A stretch of DNA of 64,000 bases, taken from Pseudomonas sp. PDM04. Lineage in GTDB: Bacteria > Pseudomonadota > Gammaproteobacteria > Pseudomonadales > Pseudomonadaceae. Both the position numbers and the translations under genes were made by a program. The stretch is taken from positions 62,001-126,000 of the forward strand of contig NZ_JACVAI010000004.1 in NCBI RefSeq assembly GCF_014851765.1. The letters run 5' to 3'. Positions 1 through 8,465 of this stretch are shown in pieces; positions within the stretch are counted from its first letter, which is position 1; each line of letters begins with the position of its first letter. The notes beneath the pieces are model-generated. The model was not told the DNA's origin. It did not search any database and saw nothing but the letters and a program-made list of their open reading frames with translations.

Positions 1-61
1 TGGCTGCCATCTTTTCCTATACTCAGACGCGCACCCCGCGTCCGGACGCCAAAGGCCAGCC

Positions 62-1744
62 ATGAACAAGAACAATCGCCACCCTGCAGACGGCAAGAAG
101 CCTGTCACCATTTTCGGTCCGGACTTCCCTTTTGCCTTCGACGACTGGATCGAACACCCCGCAGGCCTCGGCAGCATTCCTGCCCATCATCATGGCGCTG
201 AAGTGGCGATCGTCGGCGCGGGCATCGCTGGCCTGGTGGCGGCTTACGAGTTGATGAAACTGGGGCTCAAGCCCGTCGTCTACGAAGCCTCGAGAATGGG
301 CGGGCGCCTGCGTTCCCAAGCGTTCAATGGCGCCGAAGGCATCATTGCCGAGCTCGGCGGCATGCGTTTCCCGGTGTCCTCCACTGCGTTCTATCACTAC
401 GTCGACAAGCTGGGCCTGGAGACCAAGCCGTTCCCGAACCCGCTGACGCCCGCCTCGGGCAGCACCGTGATCGACCTCGAAGGCAAGACCCATTACGCCC
501 AGAAGCTGGCGGACCTTCCGGCCCTGTTCCAGGAAGTGGCTGACGCCTGGGCGGATGCACTGGAAGCCGGCTCGCAGTTCTCCGACATCCAGCAAGCGAT
601 TCGCGACCGTGACGTACCGCGCCTCAAGGAACTCTGGAACACCCTGGTGCCGCTGTGGGACGACCGCACCTTCTACGATTTCGTGGCCACCTCCAAGGCA
701 TTTGCCAAGCTCTCGTTCCACCACCGCGAAGTGTTCGGCCAGGTTGGCTTCGGCACCGGCGGCTGGGACTCGGACTTCCCGAACTCGATGCTGGAAATCT
801 TCCGCGTGGTCATGACCAACTGCGATGACCACCAGCACTTGGTCGTCGGCGGCGTCGAACAAGTGCCGCTGGGCATCTGGCGCCATGTGCCGGAACGTTG
901 CGTGCACTGGCCCGAGGGCACCAGCCTCAGTTCGTTGCACCGGGGTGCGCCGCGTTCCGGGGTGAAGAAGATCGCCCACGCGCCGAACGGCCGCTTCACC
1001 GTGACCGATACCTACGGCGACAGCCGCGAATACGCGGCGGTGCTGACCACCTGCCAGAGCTGGCTGCTGACCACCCAGATCGAATGCGACGAAACCCTGT
1101 TCTCACAAAAGATGTGGATGGCGCTGGACCGTACCCGCTACATGCAATCGTCGAAGACCTTCGTGATGGTCGACCGCCCGTTCTGGAAAGACAAGGACCC
1201 GCAAACCGGTCGCGACCTGATGAGCATGACCCTCACCGATCGCCTGACCCGTGGCACCTATCTGTTCGACAACGGTGATGACAAGCCGGGGGTGATCTGC
1301 CTGTCGTACTCGTGGATGAGCGATGCGCTGAAAATGCTCCCTCATCCAGTGGAAAAGCGCGTGAAGCTGGCACTGGACGCCCTGAAGAAAATCTATCCGA
1401 AGGTCGACATTGCCGCGCGGATCATCGGTGACCCGATCACCGTGTCCTGGGAAGCCGACCCGCATTTCCTCGGTGCCTTCAAAGGTGCACTGCCGGGGCA
1501 CTATCGCTACAACCAGCGCATGTATGCGCACTTCATGCAGGATGGGATGCCGGCCGAGCAGCGCGGGATTTTCATTGCCGGCGACGATGTTTCGTGGACG
1601 CCGGCGTGGGTCGAAGGGGCGGTGCAGACCTCGCTCAATGCAGTCTGGGGCATCATGAAACACTTCGGCGGTGAAACTCACGCCGAGAACCCGGGTCCAG
1701 GAGATGTATTCAACGAGATCGGTCCGATCGCCCTGCCCGAGTAG
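62..1744 (+). CDS. davB: L-lysine 2-monooxygenase (flavin monoamine oxidase family)
   Basis: 560 residues. FAD enzyme expected to convert L-lysine oxidatively to 5-aminovaleramide, the first step of the aminovalerate route in Pseudomonas. A dinucleotide-binding GAGIAG motif lies at residues 52-57, followed by the amine-oxidase GGMRFP segment near residue 100 and a C-terminal FAD-contacting block (IAGDDVSWTPAWVEGA). The ATG is preceded by AAAGG at a suitable distance. The next gene, 12 nt downstream, encodes the amidase that takes the product, which separates this from tryptophan 2-monooxygenase (IaaM), the main alternative. The pair sits beside pqqF, as I recall for P. putida. Confidence 0.93.
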   Translation: MNKNNRHPADGKKPVTIFGPDFPFAFDDWIEHPAGLGSIPAHHHGAEVAIVGAGIAGLVAAYELMKLGLKPVVYEASRMGGRLRSQAFNGAEGIIAELGGMRFPVSSTAFYHYVDKLGLETKPFPNPLTPASGSTVIDLEGKTHYAQKLADLPALFQEVADAWADALEAGSQFSDIQQAIRDRDVPRLKELWNTLVPLWDDRTFYDFVATSKAFAKLSFHHREVFGQVGFGTGGWDSDFPNSMLEIFRVVMTNCDDHQHLVVGGVEQVPLGIWRHVPERCVHWPEGTSLSSLHRGAPRSGVKKIAHAPNGRFTVTDTYGDSREYAAVLTTCQSWLLTTQIECDETLFSQKMWMALDRTRYMQSSKTFVMVDRPFWKDKDPQTGRDLMSMTLTDRLTRGTYLFDNGDDKPGVICLSYSWMSDALKMLPHPVEKRVKLALDALKKIYPKVDIAARIIGDPITVSWEADPHFLGAFKGALPGHYRYNQRMYAHFMQDGMPAEQRGIFIAGDDVSWTPAWVEGAVQTSLNAVWGIMKHFGGETHAENPGPGDVFNEIGPIALPE

Positions 1745-1756
1745 GAGGAACCCCAA

Positions 1757-2551
1757 ATGCGCGTAGCCCTTTACCAATGTCCACCGCTGCCCCTGGACGT
1801 CGCCGGCAATCTGCAACGCCTGCATCAACTGGCACAGGAGGCCAAGGGTGCCGACTTGCTGGTGCTGCCGGAGATGTTCCTGACCGGCTACAACATCGGC
1901 GTCGACGCCGTCAGCGTGCTGGCAGAGGTGTACAACGGTGAATCGGCCCAACAGATCGCCCGCATCGCCAAATCGGCCGGCTTAGCCATTTTGTACGGGT
2001 ATCCCGAGCGCACCGAGGACGGGCAGATCTACAACGCCGTGCAGTTGATCGACGCAAACGGCGAACGCTTGTGCAACTACCGCAAGACTCACCTGTACGG
2101 CGACCTCGACCGCTCGATGTTCAGTGCCGGGCGGGATGATTTTCCGCTGGTGGAGCTCAACGGCTGGAAACTCGGCTTCCTGATCTGTTACGACCTGGAG
2201 TTCCCGGAGAACGCCCGGCGCCTGGCCCTGGCCGGTGCCGAGCTGATCCTGGTGCCAACGGCCAACATGGTGCCCTACGACTTCGTCGCCGACGTCACCG
2301 TGCGCGCCCGGGCCTTCGAAAACCAGTGCTATGTCGCCTATACCAATTACTGCGGCAGCGAAGGCGATATCCAGTATTGCGGCCAGAGCAGCATCGCCGC
2401 CCCCGATGGCAGCCGCATTGCCCAGGCCGGCCTGGACGAAGCGTTGATTGTCGGTGAGCTGGATCGCCAGTCGATGAGTGATTCCCGCGCGGCCAATCGC
2501 TACCTGCTCGATCGCCGTCCGGAGCTTTACGGCGAGCTGAACAAGCGCTGA
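1757..2551 (+). CDS. davA: 5-aminovaleramidase (nitrilase superfamily)
   Basis: 264 residues. Hydrolyses 5-aminovaleramide to 5-aminovalerate and ammonia, completing the two-step conversion started by DavB. The nitrilase-family catalytic triad is visible: Glu39 (LVLPEMF), Lys110 (YRKTHLYG) and Cys144 (LICYDLEFPE). A strong ribosome binding site (GGAGG) lies in the 12-nt gap after davB, so the two genes are almost certainly one transcript. The later steps, davT and davD, are not in this window. On sequence alone it could be a generic carbon-nitrogen hydrolase; the assignment rests on the davB neighbour. Confidence 0.92.
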   Translation: MRVALYQCPPLPLDVAGNLQRLHQLAQEAKGADLLVLPEMFLTGYNIGVDAVSVLAEVYNGESAQQIARIAKSAGLAILYGYPERTEDGQIYNAVQLIDANGERLCNYRKTHLYGDLDRSMFSAGRDDFPLVELNGWKLGFLICYDLEFPENARRLALAGAELILVPTANMVPYDFVADVTVRARAFENQCYVAYTNYCGSEGDIQYCGQSSIAAPDGSRIAQAGLDEALIVGELDRQSMSDSRAANRYLLDRRPELYGELNKR

Positions 2552-2589
2552 TCCGCTAGCATGGGCGCTTCTCTGTCCTGGAAGTGCTC

Positions 2590-5016
2590 ATGGCCGCGTT
2601 GAATCCCCTCCGCCCCCACACCGAAACCCTGGCCAACGGCTTGCGGGTGACCTTGCGTCATGTCCCGGACTTGAAACGTTGCGCGGCGGCGTTGCGGGTG
2701 GCTGCAGGCAGCCACGACGTACCGCTGGCGTGGCCAGGCCTGGCGCATTTCCTTGAGCACCTGCTGTTTCTCGGCACCGAGCGTTTTCCTGCGCACCAGG
2801 GGTTGATGGCCTATGTCCAGGGTCATGGCGGCCAGGTGAATGCGCGGACCAGCGAACGCACGACCGACTTCTTTTTCGAGTTGCCTCCCCAGGCATTCAA
2901 CGCCGGGCTCGAACGCCTGTCGGACATGCTCGCTCACCCGCGAATGAATCCGGAGGACCAGCAGCGGGAACGGGAAGTGTTGCACGCGGAATTTGTCGCC
3001 TGGTCGCAGGATGAGCGGGCGCAACAGCAGCAGGCACTGTTCGACGGGTTGTCGCCCAGCCATCCGTTGCGTGGCTTTCACGCGGGCAACCGTGACAGCC
3101 TGCCGGTGGCGCACGCGGACTTCCAGCAAGCGCTGAAGTATTTCCACCGGCGGTTTTATCAGACCGGGCAGATGACATTGAGCCTGGTCGGCCCGCAGAG
3201 CATCGAAGAACTGAGGCAACTGGCACTGGGGTTCGGCGCGGTGATGAGCGAGGGGAAAAACATCCCGCAAACCCAACCGATGCCGCTGATGGAATCTGCT
3301 GAGGGCTATTACCAGAAAGTCAGCGAGCACCGGCTCGACCTGCTGTTTGCCCTTGAAGGGCTGCCAGCGTCGTCGGGCGAAGCATTGGCATTTCTGTGCC
3401 AGTGGCTGAATGTCGCAAAACCCGGTGGGCTGTTGGCTCAATGGCGGGCCCATGATCTGGCCGGACATTTGAAAGCGCAGGTGCTGTATCGGTTTGCCGA
3501 CCAGGCGGTGCTGCACATCGAAGTCACCACGACGGCAGCAGCGAGTGTGATTCGCCAGAAGCTGTTGGACTGGCTGGGCTTCTTTGCCGCCCAGCAGGAC
3601 TGGGAACGGCTGCGCGAGGAATACGCCATCCTGCTGCAGCGTCAGCAACAGGTCAGCGGTGCGTTGCAACTGGCTCGGCTCGACAGTGAGCCACTTGAAC
3701 CGGGTCTGTCCGGGCAAGGCGTTGCCGCGCTCAAACACGTCCTGAAAGCCATCGGCGCTGTGGATAACTTCAGCAACGAATGGCAACTGCCAGCGCCCAA
3801 TCCGTTCTTGTGTGTCGAAGCACCTGCACCCAATGCCGGGCTGATTCGCGGACAAACCAGCAAACACCGCGGCCTGCGAACCTTTGCCCAGGACCGCTCG
3901 CGCAGCCGTCGGGAAAATTCGCCGATGCAATTCAGCCAGGCCTTGCCGGACCACACGGCGCAAGGTGCAATTTACCTGCGCTGGCGACTTGAGGCCCGCC
4001 CTCTGCCGCGCCTGCAACGGCACTTGGAAAACCTTCTGCAACCGCTGTGCGAAGAGGCACGCCAGGCCGGCGTTGAAGTGTCTTTCAGTGCATCCGGTCA
4101 TGAATGGCTGCTGAAAATGATCGGGTTGCAGGAACCGATGCCGAGCGTGCTGGAGCAGGTGCTGAAAGACCTGACGACACCTCTCGATAACTTGCCAGAG
4201 CAAGAACCGAACAGCCCTGCGCTGATGCCCATCAGGCAACTGCTCAAGGCAATGCCCGATCAGTGCCTTGAACACACGGGGTCTTCTGATGATGCGCAGC
4301 ACCTGTGGTCGAGCGCACGCTGGGAAGGTCTGGCCATCGGCTTGTCAGCGCAGACACAGGCGGCATTGGGGCGGGCCTTGAGCCGCGTGCCCGGTGTTGC
4401 CGACCATCAACCGTCCTGGCCCGCCTCGATCAACCGGCAACGGCTGTGGACAACCGTCGACACCGGCACGAGTGAACACGCGCTGTTGCTGTTCTGCCCG
4501 ACGGCGACGGGGGACCTCTGCGACGAAGCCGCGTGGCGCCTGTTGGCGCTGGTCTTGCAGACGCCCCTCTATCAGCGTCTGCGTGTGGAACTGCAATTGG
4601 GTTACGCGGTGTTCAGCACCCTGCGCCAGGTCCAGGGGCAGACCGCCCTCCTGATCGGCGTGCAATCTCCAGACACCGCGCCATTGCAGTTGCTGGAACA
4701 CATCGAACGCCTGCTCGGCGAACTGCCCGACCGGATCGAGGCGATGGACGAAGCCCTATTCGAGAACCAGCGCCAGGCGCTGGCCAACCAATTCGATCTG
4801 ACCGTCCTGCCCCTGGACCAGGCCGCCGAACTGCTGTGGCAGGGCAAGATGGCTGGCCGCTCGTCGGATTATCTGACGCAGCTGACTTTGGCGATTCAGG
4901 CCATCGAGCGCCCACACCTGATCGCCGCCGCCCATCGGCTGGGCAACGCCGAGGGCGGCTGGCGCTGCCTGGCCAGCTGCTCGCAGCCGCCAGCGTCATG
5001 GCAAGCGACAAAATGA
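2590..5016 (+). CDS. pqqF: PQQ biosynthesis protease PqqF (M16 family)
   Basis: 808 residues. Zinc protease of the pitrilysin/insulinase family that cuts the PqqA precursor peptide to release the cross-linked Glu-Tyr unit. The inverted zinc motif HFLEH is at residues 53-57 (His53, Glu56, His57), within a typical N-terminal M16 domain. The C-terminal half is the degenerate, non-catalytic M16 half. ATG 2590 is chosen over GTG 2584 because GGAAG at 2580-2584 is correctly spaced only for the ATG. It starts 38 nt after davA with no terminator between, so davBA and pqqF may be co-transcribed. It is separated from pqqA by about 150 nt. Confidence 0.93.
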   Translation: MAALNPLRPHTETLANGLRVTLRHVPDLKRCAAALRVAAGSHDVPLAWPGLAHFLEHLLFLGTERFPAHQGLMAYVQGHGGQVNARTSERTTDFFFELPPQAFNAGLERLSDMLAHPRMNPEDQQREREVLHAEFVAWSQDERAQQQQALFDGLSPSHPLRGFHAGNRDSLPVAHADFQQALKYFHRRFYQTGQMTLSLVGPQSIEELRQLALGFGAVMSEGKNIPQTQPMPLMESAEGYYQKVSEHRLDLLFALEGLPASSGEALAFLCQWLNVAKPGGLLAQWRAHDLAGHLKAQVLYRFADQAVLHIEVTTTAAASVIRQKLLDWLGFFAAQQDWERLREEYAILLQRQQQVSGALQLARLDSEPLEPGLSGQGVAALKHVLKAIGAVDNFSNEWQLPAPNPFLCVEAPAPNAGLIRGQTSKHRGLRTFAQDRSRSRRENSPMQFSQALPDHTAQGAIYLRWRLEARPLPRLQRHLENLLQPLCEEARQAGVEVSFSASGHEWLLKMIGLQEPMPSVLEQVLKDLTTPLDNLPEQEPNSPALMPIRQLLKAMPDQCLEHTGSSDDAQHLWSSARWEGLAIGLSAQTQAALGRALSRVPGVADHQPSWPASINRQRLWTTVDTGTSEHALLLFCPTATGDLCDEAAWRLLALVLQTPLYQRLRVELQLGYAVFSTLRQVQGQTALLIGVQSPDTAPLQLLEHIERLLGELPDRIEAMDEALFENQRQALANQFDLTVLPLDQAAELLWQGKMAGRSSDYLTQLTLAIQAIERPHLIAAAHRLGNAEGGWRCLASCSQPPASWQATK

Positions 5017-5103
5017 TCGTTACCCCTGGTGCAATGAGCTTTTTCCGAGAATGCAGGCCACTCATTTGTAAATTTGAGTAACATAGCCACCTAACTATCT
5101 GAA

Positions 5104-5121
5104 CATCTCCGGTCGGAGGTG
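5104..5121 (+). other. Small hairpin in the pqqA upstream region
   Basis: CATCTCC and GGAGGTG can pair (one G-U) around a GGTC loop, about 50 nt before the pqqA start. It may lie in the pqqA leader or be an operator. No clear sigma70 promoter was found by eye between pqqF and pqqA. Confidence 0.3.
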
Positions 5122-5169
5122 GACTATATGTATAGATCTCAACCGTCCCATCACCCAAGGAGCGCTCCC

Positions 5170-5244
5170 ATGTCCTGGTCCAAACCTGCATACACCGACC
5201 TGCGTATCGGCTTTGAAGTCACCATGTACTTCGCCAGCCGCTAA
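5170..5244 (+). CDS. pqqA: PQQ precursor peptide PqqA
   Basis: 24 residues, starting MSWSKPAYTD and ending MYFASR. Ribosomally made precursor of pyrroloquinoline quinone. Its Glu16 and Tyr20 are joined by PqqE and become the PQQ skeleton. The conserved EVTMY segment (E-x-x-x-Y) is intact. AAGGAG at 5157-5162 gives a strong, well-spaced ribosome binding site. It precedes pqqB, with a terminator-like hairpin in between. Confidence 0.96.
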   Translation: MSWSKPAYTDLRIGFEVTMYFASR

Positions 5245-5275
5245 GGCCTGACGTTGTAGATAGAAAGCGATGTGC

Positions 5276-5307
5276 AACGCCTCGGTTTACCGGGGCGTTT
5301 TTATTTT
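5276..5307 (+). terminator. Attenuator/terminator between pqqA and pqqB
   Basis: A 10-bp stem (AACGCCTCGG with CCGGGGCGTT, one G-U) with a TTTA loop, followed by TTTATTTT. It lies 31 nt after pqqA and 25 nt before pqqB. Because pqqB-E have no other obvious promoter, it probably acts as a partial terminator giving far more pqqA mRNA than pqqB-E mRNA, in keeping with PqqA being consumed as substrate. Confidence 0.85.
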
Positions 5308-5331
5308 CAGCGTTGAAATGATGGAGCGTCC

Positions 5332-6243
5332 ATGTTTGTCCAGATCCTAGGTTCCGCTGCCGGCGGCGGTTTTCCCCAGTGGAACTGCAACTGCGTGAAC
5401 TGCGCGGGCTTTCGCGACGGCAGCCTGAATGCCAGGGCACGCACCCAGTCGTCCATCGCGATTTCCGATGACGGCATCAACTGGGTCCTGTGCAACGCCT
5501 CGCCGGACATCCGCGCCCAGCTCCAGAGCTTTACCCCGATGCAACCGGGCCGGGCCCTGCGCGACACCGGAATCAGCGCGATCGTGCTGATGGACAGCCA
5601 GATCGACCACACCACCGGCCTGCTCAGCCTGCGCGAGGGTTGCCCGCACAACGTCTGGTGCACCGACATGGTCCACGAGGACCTGAGCACCGGTTTTCCG
5701 CTGTTCACCATGCTGACCCACTGGAACGGCGGGCTGAGCTGGAACCGCATCGAACTCGACCGCAGCTTCACCATCCCGGCCTGCCCCAGTCTGCGGTTCA
5801 CTCCGCTGCCGCTGCGCAGTGCGGCGCCACCCTACTCGCCGCACCGCTTCGATCCGCACCCGGGCGACAACATCGGCCTGATCGTCGAAGACCTGAACAC
5901 TGGCGGCAAACTGTTCTACGCCCCGGGCCTGGGCAAGGTCGACGCGCCGCTGCTGGAAATCATGGCAGGCAGCGATTGCCTGCTGGTGGACGGAACGCTG
6001 TGGGACGATGACGAAATGCAGCGCCGCGGCGTCGGCACCCGCACCGGCCGTGAAATGGGCCACCTGGCGCAGAACGGCCCCGGCGGCATGCTGGAGGTGC
6101 TTGAACAATTGCCCGGACAGCGCAAGGTGCTTATCCACATCAACAACACCAACCCGATACTCGATGAAGACTCGCCGGAGCGGGCGGAACTGGTTCGGCG
6201 AGGCGTTGAAGTGGCGTATGACGGGATGAGTATTGTTCTGTAA
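5332..6243 (+). CDS. pqqB: PQQ biosynthesis protein PqqB
   Basis: 303 residues, the usual PqqB length. Metallo-beta-lactamase-fold protein, proposed to hydroxylate the tyrosine ring of the PqqA-derived Glu-Tyr intermediate before PqqC acts. Typical features are the N-terminal LGSAAGGGFPQWNCNC block with paired cysteines and the metal-site segment MDSQIDHTTGLL. It is the first gene after the attenuator and is followed by pqqC after 50 nt. Confidence 0.95.
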   Translation: MFVQILGSAAGGGFPQWNCNCVNCAGFRDGSLNARARTQSSIAISDDGINWVLCNASPDIRAQLQSFTPMQPGRALRDTGISAIVLMDSQIDHTTGLLSLREGCPHNVWCTDMVHEDLSTGFPLFTMLTHWNGGLSWNRIELDRSFTIPACPSLRFTPLPLRSAAPPYSPHRFDPHPGDNIGLIVEDLNTGGKLFYAPGLGKVDAPLLEIMAGSDCLLVDGTLWDDDEMQRRGVGTRTGREMGHLAQNGPGGMLEVLEQLPGQRKVLIHINNTNPILDEDSPERAELVRRGVEVAYDGMSIVL

Positions 6244-6293
6244 GACGCCAGACCAGACACCGCGAATCCAAGGATTTGCAACGGAGCACCAAG

Positions 6294-7046
6294 ATGACCG
6301 ACACCCCATTGACCCCCGCCGAATTCGAGGCCGCCCTGCGCGCCAAGGGCGCTTACTATCACATCCATCACCCCTACCACGTGGCGATGTATGAAGGCCG
6401 CGCCACCCGCGAACAGATCCAGGGCTGGGTTGCCAACCGCTTCTACTATCAGGTGAACATTCCCCTGAAGGACGCCGCGATCCTGGCCAACTGCCCGGAT
6501 CGCGAGATTCGTCGCGAGTGGATCCAGCGCCTGCTCGACCATGACGGTGCTCCCGGCGAAGACGGCGGCATCGAAGCCTGGCTGCGCCTGGGCCAGGCCG
6601 TCGGTCTCGATCCGGATCAACTGCGCTCCCAGGAACTGGTCCTGCCCGGCGTGCGTTTTGCCGTGGACGCCTACGTCAACTTCGCCCGTCGCGCCAGTTG
6701 GCAGGAAGCCGCCAGCAGCTCGCTGACCGAGCTGTTCGCGCCGCAGATCCACCAATCGCGCCTGGACAGCTGGCCGCAGCATTACCCGTGGATCGACCCG
6801 GCCGGCTACGAGTATTTCCGCACTCGCCTGGGCCAGGCGCGCCGCGATGTGGAGCACGGCCTGGCGATCACCTTGCAGCACTACACGACACGCGAGGGCC
6901 AGGAGCGCATGCTGGAAATTCTCCAGTTCAAACTGGATATTCTTTGGAGCATGCTCGATGCCATGAGCATGGCCTACGAACTGAACCGCCCGCCGTATCA
7001 CAGCGTGACCGGGCAGCGGGTCTGGCATAAAGGAATCAACCTATGA
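6294..7046 (+). CDS. pqqC: Pyrroloquinoline-quinone synthase PqqC
   Basis: 250 residues. Cofactor-less oxidase that carries out the last step, ring closure and eight-electron oxidation of AHQQ to PQQ. The conserved start (AKGAYYHIHHPYHVAMYEG) and TENA/THI-4-like helical fold sequence are present. ATG 6294 with upstream ACGGAG is preferred over the in-frame TTG at 6276. The stop overlaps the pqqD start as ATGA, indicating translational coupling. Confidence 0.96.
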   Translation: MTDTPLTPAEFEAALRAKGAYYHIHHPYHVAMYEGRATREQIQGWVANRFYYQVNIPLKDAAILANCPDREIRREWIQRLLDHDGAPGEDGGIEAWLRLGQAVGLDPDQLRSQELVLPGVRFAVDAYVNFARRASWQEAASSSLTELFAPQIHQSRLDSWPQHYPWIDPAGYEYFRTRLGQARRDVEHGLAITLQHYTTREGQERMLEILQFKLDILWSMLDAMSMAYELNRPPYHSVTGQRVWHKGINL

Positions 7047-7318
7047 GTTTCGATCGCAGCAAAACCCCGGCCTGGCGCCCCGGCTACCGCTTCCAGTACG
7101 AACCGGCGCAAAAGGGCCATGTGCTGCTGTATCCCGAAGGCATGATCAAACTCAACGAAAGCGCCGCGCTGATCGGCGGCTTGATCGACGGCCAGCGTGA
7201 TGTCGCGGCGATCATTGCCGAACTGGACCAGCAGTTCCCCGGCGTGCCCGAGCTCGGTGAGGACATCGAGCAATTCATGGAGGTCGCCCGTGCTCAGCAC
7301 TGGATCGAACTTGCCTGA
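7043..7318 (+). CDS. pqqD: PqqA-binding chaperone PqqD
   Basis: 91 residues. Small RiPP-recognition protein that binds PqqA and presents it to the radical SAM enzyme PqqE. The typical PqqD sequence is present: an N-terminal PGYRFQYEPAQ strand, YPEGMIKLNESA, and a C-terminal helical domain. It overlaps pqqC by 4 nt, and its own 3' end overlaps the likely pqqE start, so C, D and E form a tightly coupled unit. Confidence 0.95.
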   Translation: MSFDRSKTPAWRPGYRFQYEPAQKGHVLLYPEGMIKLNESAALIGGLIDGQRDVAAIIAELDQQFPGVPELGEDIEQFMEVARAQHWIELA

Positions 7319-8465
7319 CTCCGTGTCGGACAAGTTACCGCCCAAACCGCAAATCGGCCTGCCACTGTGGCTGCTGGCCGAGCTGACGTATCGCTGCCCG
7401 CTGCAATGCCCTTACTGCTCCAATCCACTGGATTTCGCCGAGCAGGGCAAGGAACTGAGCACCGAGCAGTGGATCAAGGTGTTTCGCGAAGCGCGGGAAA
7501 TGGGCGCAGCGCAGTTGGGGTTTTCCGGCGGTGAACCGCTGGTGCGCCAGGACCTCGCCGAGCTGATTGCCGAGGCGCGCCAGCTGGGTTTCTACACCAA
7601 CCTGATCACCTCCGGAATCGGCCTGACCGAGCAGAAAATCAGCGACTTCAAGAAAGCGGGCCTGGACCATATCCAGATCAGTTTCCAGGCCAGTGATGAG
7701 CAGGTGAACAACTTGCTGGCCGGCTCGAAAAAAGCGTTCGCGCAGAAGCTGGAAATGGCCCGCGCGGTAAAAGCCCACGGCTACCCGATGGTGCTGAATT
7801 TTGTCACCCATCGGCACAACATCGACAAGATCGACCGGATCATCGAGTTGTGCATCGCACTTGAGGCCGACTTCGTCGAACTCGCGACCTGCCAGTTTTA
7901 CGGTTGGGCGCAGCTCAATCGGGTCGGTCTGTTGCCGACCAAGGAGCAACTGGTTCGCGCCGAACGGATCACCAATGAATACCGCGCCAGGCTGGAAGCC
8001 GAAGGGCACCCCTGCAAGCTGATATTCGTCACTCCGGATTATTACGAAGAACGCCCGAAAGCCTGCATGAATGGCTGGGGCAGTATTTTTCTGACGGTGA
8101 CACCGGACGGCACCGCCCTGCCCTGCCACGGAGCCCGACAGATGCCTGTGCAGTTTCCCAATGTGCGCGACCACAGCATGCAACACATCTGGTACGACTC
8201 CTTTGGCTTCAACCGCTTCCGCGGTTATGACTGGATGCCCGAACCGTGCCGCTCCTGCGATGAAAAAGAGAAAGACTTCGGCGGCTGTCGCTGCCAGGCC
8301 TTCATGCTCACCGGTGACGCCAGCAACGCTGACCCGGTGTGCAGCAAGTCGCCGCATCACGGCATGATTCTCCAGGCCCGCGAAGAAGCCGAGCATGCCA
8401 CCCAGACCATCGAACAACTGGCCTTTCGCAATGAACGAAACTCACGACTCATCGCCAAAAGCTGA
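7290..8465 (+). CDS. pqqE: PqqA peptide cyclase PqqE (radical SAM, SPASM)
   Basis: 391 residues from GTG 7290. Forms the carbon-carbon bond between Glu and Tyr of PqqA. The radical SAM cluster motif is C36-x3-C40-x2-C43 (RCPLQCPYC). A SPASM region near the C-terminus carries further cysteines (LPCHGAR, PCRSCDEKEKDFGGCRC, PVCSK). I chose GTG 7290 because GGAGGT lies 5 nt upstream inside pqqD, giving a 29-nt overlap. GTG 7323 (380 residues) is the alternative start. It overlaps the following peptidase gene by 35 nt. Confidence 0.93.
   Translation: MLSTGSNLPDSVSDKLPPKPQIGLPLWLLAELTYRCPLQCPYCSNPLDFAEQGKELSTEQWIKVFREAREMGAAQLGFSGGEPLVRQDLAELIAEARQLGFYTNLITSGIGLTEQKISDFKKAGLDHIQISFQASDEQVNNLLAGSKKAFAQKLEMARAVKAHGYPMVLNFVTHRHNIDKIDRIIELCIALEADFVELATCQFYGWAQLNRVGLLPTKEQLVRAERITNEYRARLEAEGHPCKLIFVTPDYYEERPKACMNGWGSIFLTVTPDGTALPCHGARQMPVQFPNVRDHSMQHIWYDSFGFNRFRGYDWMPEPCRSCDEKEKDFGGCRCQAFMLTGDASNADPVCSKSPHHGMILQAREEAEHATQTIEQLAFRNERNSRLIAKS

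Noticed and set aside
3759..3767. A DnaA-box sequence (TGTGGATAA, minus strand) in pqqF
   Set aside because: Single copy inside coding sequence, expected by chance.
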